Shown here piece after piece: positions 1 through 11,648 of a stretch of 64,000 nt of DNA (positions are counted from its first letter, which is position 1; each line of letters begins with the position of its first letter). Both the position numbers and the translations under genes were made by a program. Origin of the DNA: Chelativorans petroleitrophicus (GTDB taxonomy: Bacteria > Pseudomonadota > Alphaproteobacteria > Rhizobiales > Rhizobiaceae). Below the pieces are notes generated by a model that saw only the letters and a program-made list of their open reading frames with translations, was not told the origin of the DNA and did not search any database. The stretch covers positions 41,427 to 105,426 of the forward strand of contig NZ_JAODNV010000018.1 of the NCBI RefSeq assembly GCF_025398195.1. The letters run 5' to 3'.

Positions 1-1379
1 GACCGCGCTTCCCGTGTCCGCGGGAAGCGTGAGGAAGGGCAGAACCGACAGAGCCGAAAATGCCGCCACGGAGAGGAAGGCGATCATGAAATGATCGAGC
101 GTCAGCGGCGTATCCGTCATGTAGCTCGAAACCTCCAGTATGCCGCCCGCCAGAGCCACGCCGACAGCGATGCTGATCTGCTGGGTGGCGGCGGCGATCG
201 CCGTGGCCTGGCTTGCCTGCCTGTCGGCGATCTCGGCGAAGACCAGCGCGTTGGCTGACGTAAAGAACAGCGAGCGGAACAGGCCTCCCGCCACCAACAC
301 GGCGATGATGAGGCCGTGGGGCGTTGCGGGGGTGAACAGCCCGTTGATCCCGATGAAGGCGCTGCCTAGCAATGCCGTAAGCAGAAGCACGAGCCGGAAG
401 CCGCCTGCCCGCAGCGTCGTGCGGGCGATGAATTTCATGGCGATGGAGCCGAAAGCGGCGGCGAAGGTGAGCAGGCCGGACTGGAAGGGCGTGAGCCCGA
501 AGCCGATCTGGAACATCAGCGGCAGAAGAAAGGGCGTGGCGCCGACGCCGATGCGGAACAGGCTTCCGCCGATGATCGCCGCGCGAAAGGCGCGGTTGGA
601 GAACAGGCTCAGATCGAGGATCGGGCTTGGCGTGCGCCGGGCATGGCGCACATAGGCCCAGACAGCGGCAAGCCCCGCCAGCACCGTCGCAACGCCGACC
701 ACCGGTGGCAGAGCCGGAAGGCTCACGACGGAAAGGCCGAAGACGAGGCCGGATGCGGCCAGCGCCGCAAGCGCGAAGCCGATCACGTCAAGCCGCCCGC
801 GCATATCGGGCTCAAAATCGGGCAACACCCGCCCGGAAACCAGGATGCCCGCAAGCCCGATCGGCACGTTGATCAGGAAGATCCAGTGCCAAGAGAAATA
901 GGTCGTGATGAAGCCGCCGAGCGGCGGGCCGATCACGGGGCCGACGAGCGCGGGTATGGAAAGCCAGGCCATGGCGGAGACGAGCTCGCTTCTCGGCGTC
1001 GCCCGCACCAGAACGAGGCGCCCGACGGGCGTCATCATCGCTCCACCCATGCCCTGAACGAAGCGTGCCAGCACGAAGGCGAGAAGCGAATCGGAAATCG
1101 CGCAGCCGATGGAACCGGCCACGAAGACGGCGATGGCCGACCGGAAAACCCGCTTTGCGCCGAATCGGTCCGCCATGAAGCCGCTGACGGGAATGAAGAT
1201 CGCAAGCGCCACCAGATAGGTGGTCAGCGCCAGCTTCAGCGTTACCGGATTGGTACCGATGTCCTCGGCGATCGCCGGCAGCGAGGTGGCGATCACGGTG
1301 GAATCCATGTGCTCCTAGTCGAGAGCGGCAACGACATGAAGAGCGCAACGGCGAGGACCATAGGCAGCGTGCGGTTCAA
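1..1379 (-). pseudogene. DHA2/EmrB-type MFS drug efflux transporter, frameshifted by a 20-bp insertion
   Basis: Reading leftward, a TTG at 1379 opens with LNRTLPMVLAVALFM, the usual first transmembrane segment of a 14-TM DHA2 exporter. The frame then enters 20 extra bases (1315-1334) and stops at 1293. From ATG 1308 the correct frame resumes (MDSTVIATSLPAIAEDIGTN) and stays open to base 1, where the translation reads as the C-terminal helices of the same family (LTLDHFMIAFLSVAAFSAL). Removing the 20 bases restores a seamless protein with ALFM-EHMDSTV at the join. The family exports drugs or other small molecules through the inner membrane by proton antiport. Translation could restart at 1308 but would lose TM1, so function is doubtful. 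The last few residues lie outside the window. The family call is firm; pseudogene status assumes the sequence is correct. Confidence 0.8.
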
Positions 1380-4358
<2,979 letters not shown>

Positions 4359-4477
4359 TTCATGCCCCCCGGCTCGTCACGCAAGCTAGCGGGACTTGGT
4401 ATAGAAATGGTTTACCATAAGGTTTGCTTGCGAAGCGTGTGGGCCCCGGCCTAGAACGGGCGGAGCGGAGGAAAGGA

Positions 4478-4942
4478 ATGACCGGCCTTTATCTTGAGGA
4501 CTTCGCGCCGGGAATGGTGTTCCGGCACGCGCTGCGCAAGACCATCACCGAGAGCGACAATGTGCTCTTCTCGGTCATGACGCTGAACCCGCAGCCGCTT
4601 CATATCGACTTCGACTTTGCCGAAAAGACCGAATGGGGCCGGCCGCTGGTCAATTCCCTTTTCACCCTGGGCCTGATGATCGGCATTTCCGTCCACGACA
4701 CCACCTTCGGGACGACGATCGCCAACCTGGGTATGAAGGAGACCATCTTTCCCCATCCGCTCTTCCACGGCGATACGCTGCGGGTGGAGACCGAGGTCAG
4801 AAGCGTGCGCGAATCGCGTTCGAAGCCGGACCGCGGCATCGTCGAATTCGAGCACCGGGCCTTCAACCAGAACGATGTGCTGGTGGCGCGCTGCCTGCGG
4901 CAGGCGATGATCATGAAGAGGCCGGACGGGGAAAACGCCTGA
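4478..4942 (+). CDS. MaoC family (hot-dog fold) acyl-CoA hydratase
   Basis: This 154-residue protein starts at MTGLYLEDFAPGMVF behind GGAGCGGAGGAAAGGA; the frame is open further upstream, but this start has the only good ribosome-binding site. The hot-dog fold signature of R-specific enoyl-CoA hydratases is visible: SDNVLFSVMTLNPQPLHID followed by GRPLVNSLFTLGLM. It overlaps the CoA-ester lyase start by one base (TGATG), so the two are translationally coupled. Such pairs act on beta-methylmalyl/mesaconyl-CoA or related C4-C5 CoA esters: the hydratase makes the beta-hydroxyacyl-CoA and the lyase splits it. The exact substrate cannot be read from sequence. Confidence 0.85.
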   Translation: MTGLYLEDFAPGMVFRHALRKTITESDNVLFSVMTLNPQPLHIDFDFAEKTEWGRPLVNSLFTLGLMIGISVHDTTFGTTIANLGMKETIFPHPLFHGDTLRVETEVRSVRESRSKPDRGIVEFEHRAFNQNDVLVARCLRQAMIMKRPDGENA

Positions 4943-5814
4943 TGCGCTCGCTGCTCTTCGTGCCCGCCGATTCGGAAAGGAAGCTCGATAAAGCGCGTAA
5001 GGCGGGCGCGGACGCTCTCATCCTCGACCTGGAGGACTCGGTAGCTCCGGAGCGCAAGTCCGAGGCACGCCGACTTGCCGCCGCGTTCCTTGCCGAATGG
5101 GACACCCCTGCCCCGGTCTATGTACGCATCAATGGCCTTACCACAGGCCTGGCCGATGACGATCTGATGGCGGTGATGACGGCGCGGCCCATGGGCATCA
5201 TGCTGCCCAAGGCCGAAGGCGGCAGGGACGTGGCGCTGCTTGCAGCCAAGCTGCGGGTGCACGAGGCCGAAAACGGAATTGAGGACGGTGCAACGCGCAT
5301 CCTGCCAATCATCACGGAGACGGCGGCCGCGGTCTTTTCTGCCGGTACGCTTGCGGGATCAAGCGAACGGCTTTCGGCCCTCACCTGGGGCGCAGAGGAT
5401 CTGTCCGCCGCGCTCGGCGCGCGGACCACGCGCGACGAGGCGGGCCGCTATACGCCCGTCTTCGCGATGACCCGGGCCGTCACATTGCTTGCGGCAAGCG
5501 CGGCGCAGGTGCCGGCCATCGATACGGTCTTCCCCGCTTTTCGTGACGCGGAAGGCCTTGCACGGGATTGCGCCGAGGCGGAGCGCGACGGCTTCACAGG
5601 CAAGATGGCCATCCATCCAGCGCAGGTGCCAGTCATCAACGCCGCCTTCACGCCTTCGCAGGAGGCCATCGATCATGCCCGGCGCGTGGTCGCTGCATTC
5701 AAGGATGCCGGGCAGACCGGCGTTGCGAGCCTGGGCGGCGAGATGATCGACCGGCCGCATCTTTTGCGGGCCGAGCGCATTCTGGCGCGCGCACGTCTGG
5801 CCGGATCGGCGTGA
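4942..5814 (+). CDS. HpcH/HpaI (CitE-like) CoA-ester lyase
   Basis: This 290-residue TIM-barrel lyase begins MRSLLFVPADSERKLDKA, the classic CitE/Mcl N-terminus that binds the CoA phosphate. The metal and substrate motifs follow: DALILDLEDSVAPERK (acidic metal ligands), VRINGL, GIMLPKAEG, ITETAAAV and LTWGAEDLSAALG. The C-terminal GFTGKMAIHPAQVPVINAAF is the lid sequence of the family. The family cleaves malyl-, methylmalyl- or citramalyl-CoA to an acetyl- or propionyl-CoA plus an oxoacid. It is coupled to the upstream MaoC hydratase. Its stop codon directly abuts the stop of the convergent flavin reductase gene. Confidence 0.88.
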   Translation: MRSLLFVPADSERKLDKARKAGADALILDLEDSVAPERKSEARRLAAAFLAEWDTPAPVYVRINGLTTGLADDDLMAVMTARPMGIMLPKAEGGRDVALLAAKLRVHEAENGIEDGATRILPIITETAAAVFSAGTLAGSSERLSALTWGAEDLSAALGARTTRDEAGRYTPVFAMTRAVTLLAASAAQVPAIDTVFPAFRDAEGLARDCAEAERDGFTGKMAIHPAQVPVINAAFTPSQEAIDHARRVVAAFKDAGQTGVASLGGEMIDRPHLLRAERILARARLAGSA

Positions 5815-6423
5815 TCACCGGTCCTGCCAGCGCGGGCGCCTCATGGAAAAGATTTCGCCCGGCGCGGCATAGTCCATGTAGCCGAGCCGAGACAGATTTT
5901 GGGCCGTGGCGACATCGAACAGCCCTTCCTTCAGCATGGCCTCATCGATGTGCACGCCCACGACCTCACCGATCACGACGGTCGCATCAACCGGATCGCC
6001 GTTCAGATCACGCGGCTCCAGAACCTCGGTCACCCGGCATTCAAGCGCCGCCGGAGCCTCGGCGACGCGCGGGCAGGCGACCAGGTTGCAAGGAGCGGGC
6101 GTCAGGCCGGCAAGCTCGAATTCGCTCGTTCCGGGCGGCGCGTCGATCGAGGTCTCGAGCATCTTTTCCGCAAGACGGCGGCTCACCAAATTGACGGTGA
6201 ATTCGCCCGTTTCGCGCGCGATGACCGCACTGTCCTTCACGCCATCCGAGGAGAACCACACCAGCGGCGGACGGCTGGATATTGCGTTGAAGAAGGAATA
6301 GGGCGCGAGATTGAACGCGCCATCTTTCCGGCGCGTTGAAATCCAGCCGATGGGGCGAGGCGCCACAATGGCCTTGAAGGGATCGTGCGGTAGCCCGTGG
6401 CCGTGGCGCGGTTCGTAGAACAT
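5815..6423 (-). CDS. flavin reductase family protein (FMN-binding split barrel)
   Basis: This 202-residue protein has the flavin-reductase-like split barrel. The N-terminal IVAPRPIGWISTRRKDGAFNLAPYSFFNAIS is the FMN-binding signature of the DIM6/NTAB group. It continues with FTVNLVSRRLAEKM and the dimer region ALECRVTEVLEPRD. It probably reduces or binds FMN in the cytoplasm; the partner is unknown. It is 11 bp downstream of a nitroreductase-like gene on the same strand, which suggests a two-gene flavoenzyme operon. It is convergent and directly abutting with the CoA-ester lyase. Confidence 0.85.
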   Translation of the reverse strand: MFYEPRHGHGLPHDPFKAIVAPRPIGWISTRRKDGAFNLAPYSFFNAISSRPPLVWFSSDGVKDSAVIARETGEFTVNLVSRRLAEKMLETSIDAPPGTSEFELAGLTPAPCNLVACPRVAEAPAALECRVTEVLEPRDLNGDPVDATVVIGEVVGVHIDEAMLKEGLFDVATAQNLSRLGYMDYAAPGEIFSMRRPRWQDR

Positions 6424-6434
6424 TGCAATCCTTC

Positions 6435-7019
6435 CTATCCCTCTTGCGGGCCCGTATATTCGCTTACGAGGCTCGCCACATCCGGGCGCGGGCGATCGGG
6501 CGTGCCGCCTGGATGAGTGCCGATATGCACGAAGCCGATCACACGTTCATGGGGTGCCAGCCCGAGGAGGCGCCGGCCCTCCTCATCGTCGGAATACCAG
6601 TTGGTGATCATGTGCGTCCTGTAACCCATGGCGTTTGCAGCTATGATGAGGTTCATGGCCACCATGCCGCCCGACAGGAACATCTCCCATTGCGGGATTT
6701 TCCGGCTTTCCTTCGGGCTTGAGATCACGCCGATCACTAGGGGCGCGCGCGAAAAGCGGGTGAGCTCCTGCTTGCGGCGCTCCTCACTCAAGGGGCCCTC
6801 GCGCTTTTCCGCCAGATCCGCCAGCAACTGACCAACCCGCTCGCGCGCCTCGCCCCGGTAAAGGATGAAGCGCCAGGGCGTGAGCATGCCGTGATCGGGC
6901 ACGCGCGTCGCCGCTCTCAGGATGATGTCGAGCTCTTCCGCCGACGGCGCGGGATCGCCAAGCTCATGGATGGGCGGTGAGCGGCGGGCAAGCAGAAGGT
7001 CGATCACAGATCTGTTCAA
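6435..7019 (-). CDS. nitroreductase family protein (YdjA-like)
   Basis: This 194-residue protein starts at TTG (MNRSVIDLLLARRS) with AGGAG eight bases upstream. The nitroreductase fold is indicated by RRSPPIHELGDPAPS, the FMN-contacting APLVIGVIS, and the helix GGMVAMNLIIAANAMGYRTHMITNW. The short length and the VPDHGMLTPWRFILYRG segment match the YdjA/TdsD type. It is likely an NAD(P)H- and FMN-dependent oxidoreductase of unknown substrate. It sits upstream of, and on the same strand as, the flavin reductase gene. Confidence 0.87.
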   Translation of the reverse strand: MNRSVIDLLLARRSPPIHELGDPAPSAEELDIILRAATRVPDHGMLTPWRFILYRGEARERVGQLLADLAEKREGPLSEERRKQELTRFSRAPLVIGVISSPKESRKIPQWEMFLSGGMVAMNLIIAANAMGYRTHMITNWYSDDEEGRRLLGLAPHERVIGFVHIGTHPGGTPDRPRPDVASLVSEYTGPQEG

Positions 7020-7132
7020 CGATAGGCTCCTCTGTGTGGAAGGAAGAATGCGCGCCTCAGCCTAGAGGCCGCGGCAAATGCTTCGTTGGCTACAGCCTTG
7101 AAATTGCCATCGCCTTGGGGTTCAAGGCAAGC

Positions 7133-8101
7133 ATGCGGTTGGCGATCAGGCGATTCTTGGGGGTGATTTTCGTTGCGGCGGGATGCGGCCTGCCGGCGAA
7201 TGCCCAGGAAAGTTTCGGGCTCGACGATCTGCGCCTTCCGGGTCTCAGCGAATATGCCGCGCCGCATGAAGAAAATCCGCTTTCGCTGCAGCGCGCTCAA
7301 ATCACGCTTGCCGCCCAGCTTACCGAAGATTCCCCGGAGATACCGCACGGACTGGTCTGGCGTGTCTTCGCGCCGGAGCCGGGCCCCGACGGCAAACTGC
7401 CGCTCGTCGCCACCGCCCGGGGCGGCACCAGCACCTTTTCCCTTCTTCCGGGAAGCTATCTGGTGCATGCCGCCTACGGTCGGGCCGGCGCCACCAAGCG
7501 CATCTCCGTGGGCAACGACGTGCGGCAGGAAAAGCTGGTGCTTGACGCCGGCGGGCTGAAACTCGACGCTGTGCTGCCGGGCGGAATCAGCATTCCGGAA
7601 AACCGATTGCGCTTTTCCATCTATGAGGCCGAGCCCGACATCACCGGAGAGCGCCCGCTCATCATTCCGGACGTGCGGCCCAACGCGGTGGTGCGCCTGA
7701 ATGCCGGGACCTATCACGTTGTCTCAACCTTCGGCTCCGTGAATGCCATCATCCGCGCCGATATCCGGGTTGAGGCCGGGGAGCTCACCGAGGCAACGAT
7801 GGAGCACCGAGCAGCCCAGATCACGATGAAGCTGGTGCGGGAGCCCGGCGGCGAGGCCATCGCCGACACGGCCTGGTCCGTGCTGACGGGCACCGGCGAG
7901 ATCGTAAAGGAGGCCGTAGGCGCCTACGCCTCCATGGTGCTGGCCGAGGGCGAATACACCGTCGTGGCCAAGAACCGGGACCGCATCTACCAGCGGGACA
8001 TCACCGTTGCCCCGGACGTGCTCGACCAGAGGGTCGAGCTGTTGCCCGAAGACCTTATCCAGCCGACAGCCGACCTGTCCGACGCCGAACTGGTGGATTA
8101 A
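7133..8101 (+). CDS. secreted protein with three internal beta-sandwich repeats, function unknown
   Basis: The start chosen at 7133 gives a good signal peptide ([25 protein letters not shown]) behind AAGGCAAGC; the frame is open upstream without a better start. The mature part, about 300 residues, contains three copies of one motif. Each has an aromatic-rich strand, then a tight PG/AG/EG turn followed by YxV and a polar strand: [26 protein letters not shown] and [13 protein letters not shown], each followed by an (I)xV strand. This resembles Ig-like or transthyretin-like sandwich domains and suggests a periplasmic binding or structural role. No enzyme motif is seen. Its stop overlaps the thrS stop by 4 bp in convergent orientation. 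I do not recognise a named family. Confidence 0.75.
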   Translation: MRLAIRRFLGVIFVAAGCGLPANAQESFGLDDLRLPGLSEYAAPHEENPLSLQRAQITLAAQLTEDSPEIPHGLVWRVFAPEPGPDGKLPLVATARGGTSTFSLLPGSYLVHAAYGRAGATKRISVGNDVRQEKLVLDAGGLKLDAVLPGGISIPENRLRFSIYEAEPDITGERPLIIPDVRPNAVVRLNAGTYHVVSTFGSVNAIIRADIRVEAGELTEATMEHRAAQITMKLVREPGGEAIADTAWSVLTGTGEIVKEAVGAYASMVLAEGEYTVVAKNRDRIYQRDITVAPDVLDQRVELLPEDLIQPTADLSDAELVD

Positions 8102-10071
8102 GCAGCCGCCCGGCGGCGCCGCAGGTCGGGCGGTGTCGCCTCGTCCGCAAGCTGGCTTACGGCTTCCTCCAGCGTGAGGGAAACCTGATCGCGGCTGCCG
8201 AGCCGGCGCATGTTCACCGTCCCCTCCTCCGCCTCGCGCTTGCCGCACACGAGAATGACCGGAACCTTGGCGAGCGAGTGCTCGCGCACCTTGTAATTGA
8301 TCTTCTCGTTGCGCAGGTCCGTCTCTACGGCAAGGCCCGCAGCCTTAAGCTGCCGGGCGACCCTGCCCGCATAATCGTCCGCGTCCGAGGTGATCGTTGC
8401 CACGACCACCTGCAGCGGCGCGAACCAGAGCGGAAAATGGCCTGCGTAGTTCTCGATCAGGATGCCAAGGAATCGCTCCATGGAACCGCAGATGGCGCGG
8501 TGGATCATCACCGGCTGCTTCTTCTCCGAATCCTTGTCGATATAGAAGGCGCCGAACCGCTCGGGCAGATTGAAGTCGATCTGCGTCGTGCCGCACTGCC
8601 ATTCGCGGCCAATGGCGTCTTTGAGCACATAGTCGAACTTCGGCCCGTAGAAGGCGCCGTCCCCGGGATTGATGGCCGTCTTGATCCGGTTGTCGGAGCG
8701 CTGGATGTCCTGAAGCACGCCCCGCATGATCTCCTCCGCGTGATCCCACAGCGCATCGGAGCCTACCCGTTTCTCCGGCCGGGTGGAAAGGAATACCTTG
8801 ATCTCCTCGAAGCCGAAATCGGCATAGGTCGAGAGGATCAGATCGTTGATCTTCAGGCATTCCTCGGCAAGCTGCTCCTCGGTGCAGAAGATATGCGCAT
8901 CGTCCTGCGTAAAGCCGCGCACGCGCATGAGCCCGTGCAGCGCACCGGATGGTTCGTAGCGGTGCACCGTGCCGAATTCCGCAAGCCGGATCGGCAGATC
9001 GCGGTAGGACTTCAGACCGTGCTTGAAGATCTGCACGTGGCCCGGGCAGTTCATCGGCTTCAGCGCGAAGACACGCTTGTCCTCCGCCTCCTCGTCCGCG
9101 CACTCGACCTTGAACATGTTCTCCTTGTACCAGCCCCAGTGGCCAGAGGTTTGCCACAAGGAGTGGTCAAGCACCTGCGGCGCGTTGACCTCCTGATAGT
9201 CGCCGTCGAGCCGGCGGCGCATGTACGAGACAAGGTTCTGGAACATGCGCCAGCCCTTGGCGTGCCAGAAGACGACTCCCGGCCCCTCCTCCTGGAAGTG
9301 GAAGAGGTCCATCTCGCGACCGAGACGGCGATGGTCGCGCTTCTCCGCCTCCTCCAGCATGTGGAGATAGGCGTCGAGCTGTTCCTGATTGGCCCAGGCC
9401 GTGCCGTAGATGCGGGTGAGCATGGCGTTGTTGGAATCGCCGCGCCAATAGGCGCCCGCCACCTTCATCAGCTTGAAAGCCTTGCCGATCTGGCCGGTGG
9501 AAACCATGTGCGGGCCGCGGCAGAGATCGAACCATTCGCCCTGACGGTAGATCTTGACGTCCTCCCCTTCGGGAATGGCGTCCACCAGCTCGACCTTGTA
9601 GCTCTCGCCCTTTTCGGCAAAGACCTTCTTCGCCTTTTCGCGCGGCCACACCTCCTTGGTGAAGCGCTCGTTGCGGTCGATGATCTCCCGCATCTTCTTT
9701 TCGATGCGCGGCAGGTCTTCCGGCGTGAAAGGCTCGTTGCGGGCGAAGTCGTAATAGAAGCCGTTCTCAATGACCGGTCCGATGGTCACCTGCGTGCCAG
9801 GATAGAGCTCCTGCACGGCTTCGGCCATCACATGCGCCGCATCGTGACGGATGAGCTCCAGCGCGCGCGGGTCGTCACGCGTGACAATCTCGATGCTGCC
9901 TGACTGGCCAACCGGGTCGGACAGATCGCGCAGAGTGCCGTCGAGCGCGTAGGCGACGGCCTTCTTGGCCAGCGACTTGGAGATGGATTCGGCGATATCG
10001 GCTCCGGTGGTCGCGGCATCAAACTCGCGAACCGAGCCATCGGGGAATGTGAGGGAAACGGCGTGAGCCAT
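8098..10071 (-). CDS. thrS: threonine--tRNA ligase
   Basis: ThrS charges tRNA-Thr with threonine. The start [13 protein letters not shown] at 10071 has GGAGAAATTCCC before it; a longer open frame upstream has no ribosome-binding site. Domains in order are the TGS domain (about 1-62), the editing domain with [11 protein letters not shown] and LCRGPHM, the class II catalytic core with [31 protein letters not shown] and the zinc site, and the anticodon-binding domain (from about 555). [21 protein letters not shown] is the motif 3 region. The length of 657 residues is normal. It is followed by yidD upstream on the same strand, with about 110 bp between. Confidence 0.97.
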   Translation of the reverse strand: MAHAVSLTFPDGSVREFDAATTGADIAESISKSLAKKAVAYALDGTLRDLSDPVGQSGSIEIVTRDDPRALELIRHDAAHVMAEAVQELYPGTQVTIGPVIENGFYYDFARNEPFTPEDLPRIEKKMREIIDRNERFTKEVWPREKAKKVFAEKGESYKVELVDAIPEGEDVKIYRQGEWFDLCRGPHMVSTGQIGKAFKLMKVAGAYWRGDSNNAMLTRIYGTAWANQEQLDAYLHMLEEAEKRDHRRLGREMDLFHFQEEGPGVVFWHAKGWRMFQNLVSYMRRRLDGDYQEVNAPQVLDHSLWQTSGHWGWYKENMFKVECADEEAEDKRVFALKPMNCPGHVQIFKHGLKSYRDLPIRLAEFGTVHRYEPSGALHGLMRVRGFTQDDAHIFCTEEQLAEECLKINDLILSTYADFGFEEIKVFLSTRPEKRVGSDALWDHAEEIMRGVLQDIQRSDNRIKTAINPGDGAFYGPKFDYVLKDAIGREWQCGTTQIDFNLPERFGAFYIDKDSEKKQPVMIHRAICGSMERFLGILIENYAGHFPLWFAPLQVVVATITSDADDYAGRVARQLKAAGLAVETDLRNEKINYKVREHSLAKVPVILVCGKREAEEGTVNMRRLGSRDQVSLTLEEAVSQLADEATPPDLRRRRAAA

Positions 10072-10182
10072 GGGAATTTCTCCTATCCAGTCCCGCCAAC
10101 GAACGCGGGTGGTGATTGACATGAGGCGTCGCATGTAGCGCCCGAGGAACGCCACGTAAAGGCCTTTGCGGCGGGTTCGGCG

Positions 10183-10494
10183 CTAAAGCCTCCAGTAGCG
10201 CCAGGGCGCCCACCATTTGTGATGGGGCTGCAGCACCTCCGGCACAGGATCGATACCATGCGTGCCGCCCGGCCCGCAGCGCATGAGGCGGAACAACCCC
10301 ATCCAACCTCCGGCCCAAAGGCCATGGCGGGCAATCGCCTCATAGGCGTATTCGGAACAGGTGGGGAGATGCCGGCAGGAATTGCCCACGAATCCGGAAA
10401 GCGTGAGCTGATAAAGCCGGACGAGCGCCGTGCCCACGACCCGCCCCGGCGTCTTGGGCCAGGGGCCGGACCAGTTTCTCGACTGAGCGCTCAT
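10183..10494 (-). CDS. yidD: membrane protein insertion efficiency factor YidD
   Basis: This 103-residue protein shows the YidD signature: LVRLYQLTLSGFVGNSCRHLPTCSEYAYEAIARHGLWAGGWMGLFRLMRCGPGGTHGIDPVPE. YidD is a small amphipathic inner-membrane-associated protein that helps YidC insert membrane proteins. Its ATG overlaps the stop of the HEPN remnant (ATGA), and no clear ribosome-binding site is visible, so translation may have depended on coupling to the upstream gene. Its usual neighbours rpmH-rnpA-yidC are not here. The Fe-S scaffold and folE lie beyond the decayed toxin-antitoxin pair. Confidence 0.9.
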   Translation of the reverse strand: MSAQSRNWSGPWPKTPGRVVGTALVRLYQLTLSGFVGNSCRHLPTCSEYAYEAIARHGLWAGGWMGLFRLMRCGPGGTHGIDPVPEVLQPHHKWWAPWRYWRL

Positions 10495-10665
10495 TGGTTG
10501 TTCAAAAGATTTCTGATGCGGATCGCTGGTTGCGGAACGTCATTGCGGGCCGTACGCCATACAGTAACCCAGTTGATCGACCCGTAACCGTGCGACAGCC
10601 GATTGGTCCGCAAAATCGAGCATGTCCCGGAGCAGTTCCTGAACGGCGCTTTCCGGTACGGGCAT
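10491..10665 (-). pseudogene. HEPN (DUF86-like) toxin remnant with internal deletion
   Basis: An ATG at 10665 overlaps the stop of the nucleotidyltransferase (TGATG) and reads MPVPESAVQELLRDMLDFA, a typical start of HEPN partners. The next coherent segment is in another frame from 10610 and reads RTNRLSHGYGSINWVTVW to a stop at 10491-10493. That is the HEPN C-terminal half with its Arg-x-His active motif (RxxxxxH here). About 50 residues that should lie between are missing and the frame is shifted. The gene is therefore a deletion remnant, not a working RNase toxin. The family call rests on motif reading and on the nucleotidyltransferase neighbour. Confidence 0.72.
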
Positions 10666-10956
10666 CACAAACGCCGCTCATCGCGGGACACACGCTGTGC
10701 CACTGCCGCGCTGAAATCTCCCGGTGTCCGGATGTCGAACTTCACGCCCAAAAGCGCCTCGAGCTTCAATTCCAATGAAGCAAGGTCGAACGGAGAAAGG
10801 TTCTCCGCCGTACTCCACCAGAATGTCCACATCGCTTTCCTCCGTCTCCTCGCCTCTCGCCACGGAACCGAAGATGCGGGGATTGCGCACCGGGTACCGG
10901 GAGATGATCTCCAGCACCTCCTCGCGATGTCTTGCCCGGGCTTCCGTCGGACGCAC
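10665..10956 (-). pseudogene. MNT-type nucleotidyltransferase antitoxin, frameshifted
   Basis: It begins at a GTG ([18 protein letters not shown]) and carries the nucleotidyltransferase motif [21 protein letters not shown], with GS and DxD intact. Near base 10800 the frame changes. One frame runs on as EPFSVRPCF, while the expected family sequence [19 protein letters not shown] continues one base later and stops at 10665-10667. One extra base (or two lost) explains it. In intact MNT-HEPN modules this protein AMPylates the HEPN toxin. Here its partner is also broken, so the locus is a relic. Confidence 0.75.
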
Positions 10957-10967
10957 CGTCGCGTTCC

Positions 10968-11414
10968 TCAGGCGGCCTTGCCCGCCTGCTTCTTCTCGAT
11001 CTGGTCAATGCAGTCGACCACCGCATCAAAGGTGAGCATGGTCGAGGCGTGGCGCGCCTTGTAGTCGCGCACCGGCTCCAGATATTTGAGGTCCGCGAAG
11101 CGGCCCTCGGGCGGCGGCCCGTTTTCCTTTAGCATGCGACGCATCGTCTCGCGCACCGCGCGCAGTTCCTCAGCGGTGGCGCCGATAATGTTGCGCGCCA
11201 TGATGGAGGATGAAGCCTGGCCGAGCGCACAGGCCCGCACCTCATGCGCAAAGTCCGTCACGACGCCATCGGCCATCTTCAGATCGACCGTCACGGTGGA
11301 TCCGCACAGCTTGGAATGCGCGGTGGCCGTCGCGTCAGGCGCCTTCAGGCGTCCGATGCGGGCGATGTTGCCGGCGAAACCAAGAATTTTCGCGTTGTAG
11401 ACGTCGTCGATCAT
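10968..11414 (-). CDS. iron-sulfur cluster assembly scaffold protein (IscU/SufU-like)
   Basis: The start [18 protein letters not shown] at 11414 is preferred to a longer upstream frame because it matches the family N-terminus and has AGGCGGAA upstream. The 148-residue protein carries the three cluster-ligand cysteines of the NifU N-terminal/IscU fold: Cys37 (SKLCGSTV), Cys62 ([13 protein letters not shown]) and Cys135 (VVDCIDQ). Clusters would be assembled here from a cysteine desulfurase and passed to apoproteins. It is divergent from folE with about 230 bp between. No sulfur-mobilising partner is in the window. Confidence 0.88.
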   Translation of the reverse strand: MIDDVYNAKILGFAGNIARIGRLKAPDATATAHSKLCGSTVTVDLKMADGVVTDFAHEVRACALGQASSSIMARNIIGATAEELRAVRETMRRMLKENGPPPEGRFADLKYLEPVRDYKARHASTMLTFDAVVDCIDQIEKKQAGKAA

Positions 11415-11465
11415 GAATTTCCGCCTGACGGCGCGTATCAAGCATCCCTTGTCGCTGAGGTTACT

Positions 11466-11495
11466 TTCATTCGCGCACCACCGGAACTATATAAT
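11466..11495 (+). promoter_or_regulatory. probable sigma-70 promoter of folE
   Basis: A perfect -10 TATAAT occupies 11490-11495, with a weak TTCATT about 18 bases upstream. Transcription from here would leave a leader of about 145 nt before folE, which contains the folded element described next. Confidence 0.45.
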
Positions 11496-11578
11496 GAGCG
11501 TATCCGGCCTAGGGCAAGAAGGGGTTTGATGCCCGGCCGGTGCCAGGCCGCTTCGGGCGGAACTGACGCCAGTTCCCA

Positions 11579-11646
11579 CGAGACCCGCGAAAGGCTAGAA
11601 CCGTTCAACTCGCCCCTGCGCGACAGGGGCTACGGGAGCCGCCTCG
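11579..11646 (+). promoter_or_regulatory. candidate THF-II (folE motif) riboswitch
   Basis: The RNA just before folE folds into nested helices. GGCT (11593-11596) pairs with AGCC (11637-11640), CCGT (11601-11604) with ACGG (11632-11635), and GCCCCTG (11612-11618) with CAGGGGC (11624-11630) around loop CGCGA. CGAG (11579-11582) can close with CTCG (11643-11646). Two internal loops (AGAA and TCAACTC) lie on the 5' side. The only Shine-Dalgarno candidate, GGGAG at 11634-11638, is buried in these stems nine or more bases before the folE ATG. The alphaproteobacterial folE motif is known as a tetrahydrofolate riboswitch that hides the ribosome site of folE. Identity is inferred from position and fold, not from a covariance search. 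Confidence 0.55.
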
Positions 11647-11648
11647 AT

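Noticed and set aside
8278..9903. A 541-codon open frame opposite thrS
   Set aside because: Same cause: antisense of a GC-rich coding sequence with no motif and no start signal.
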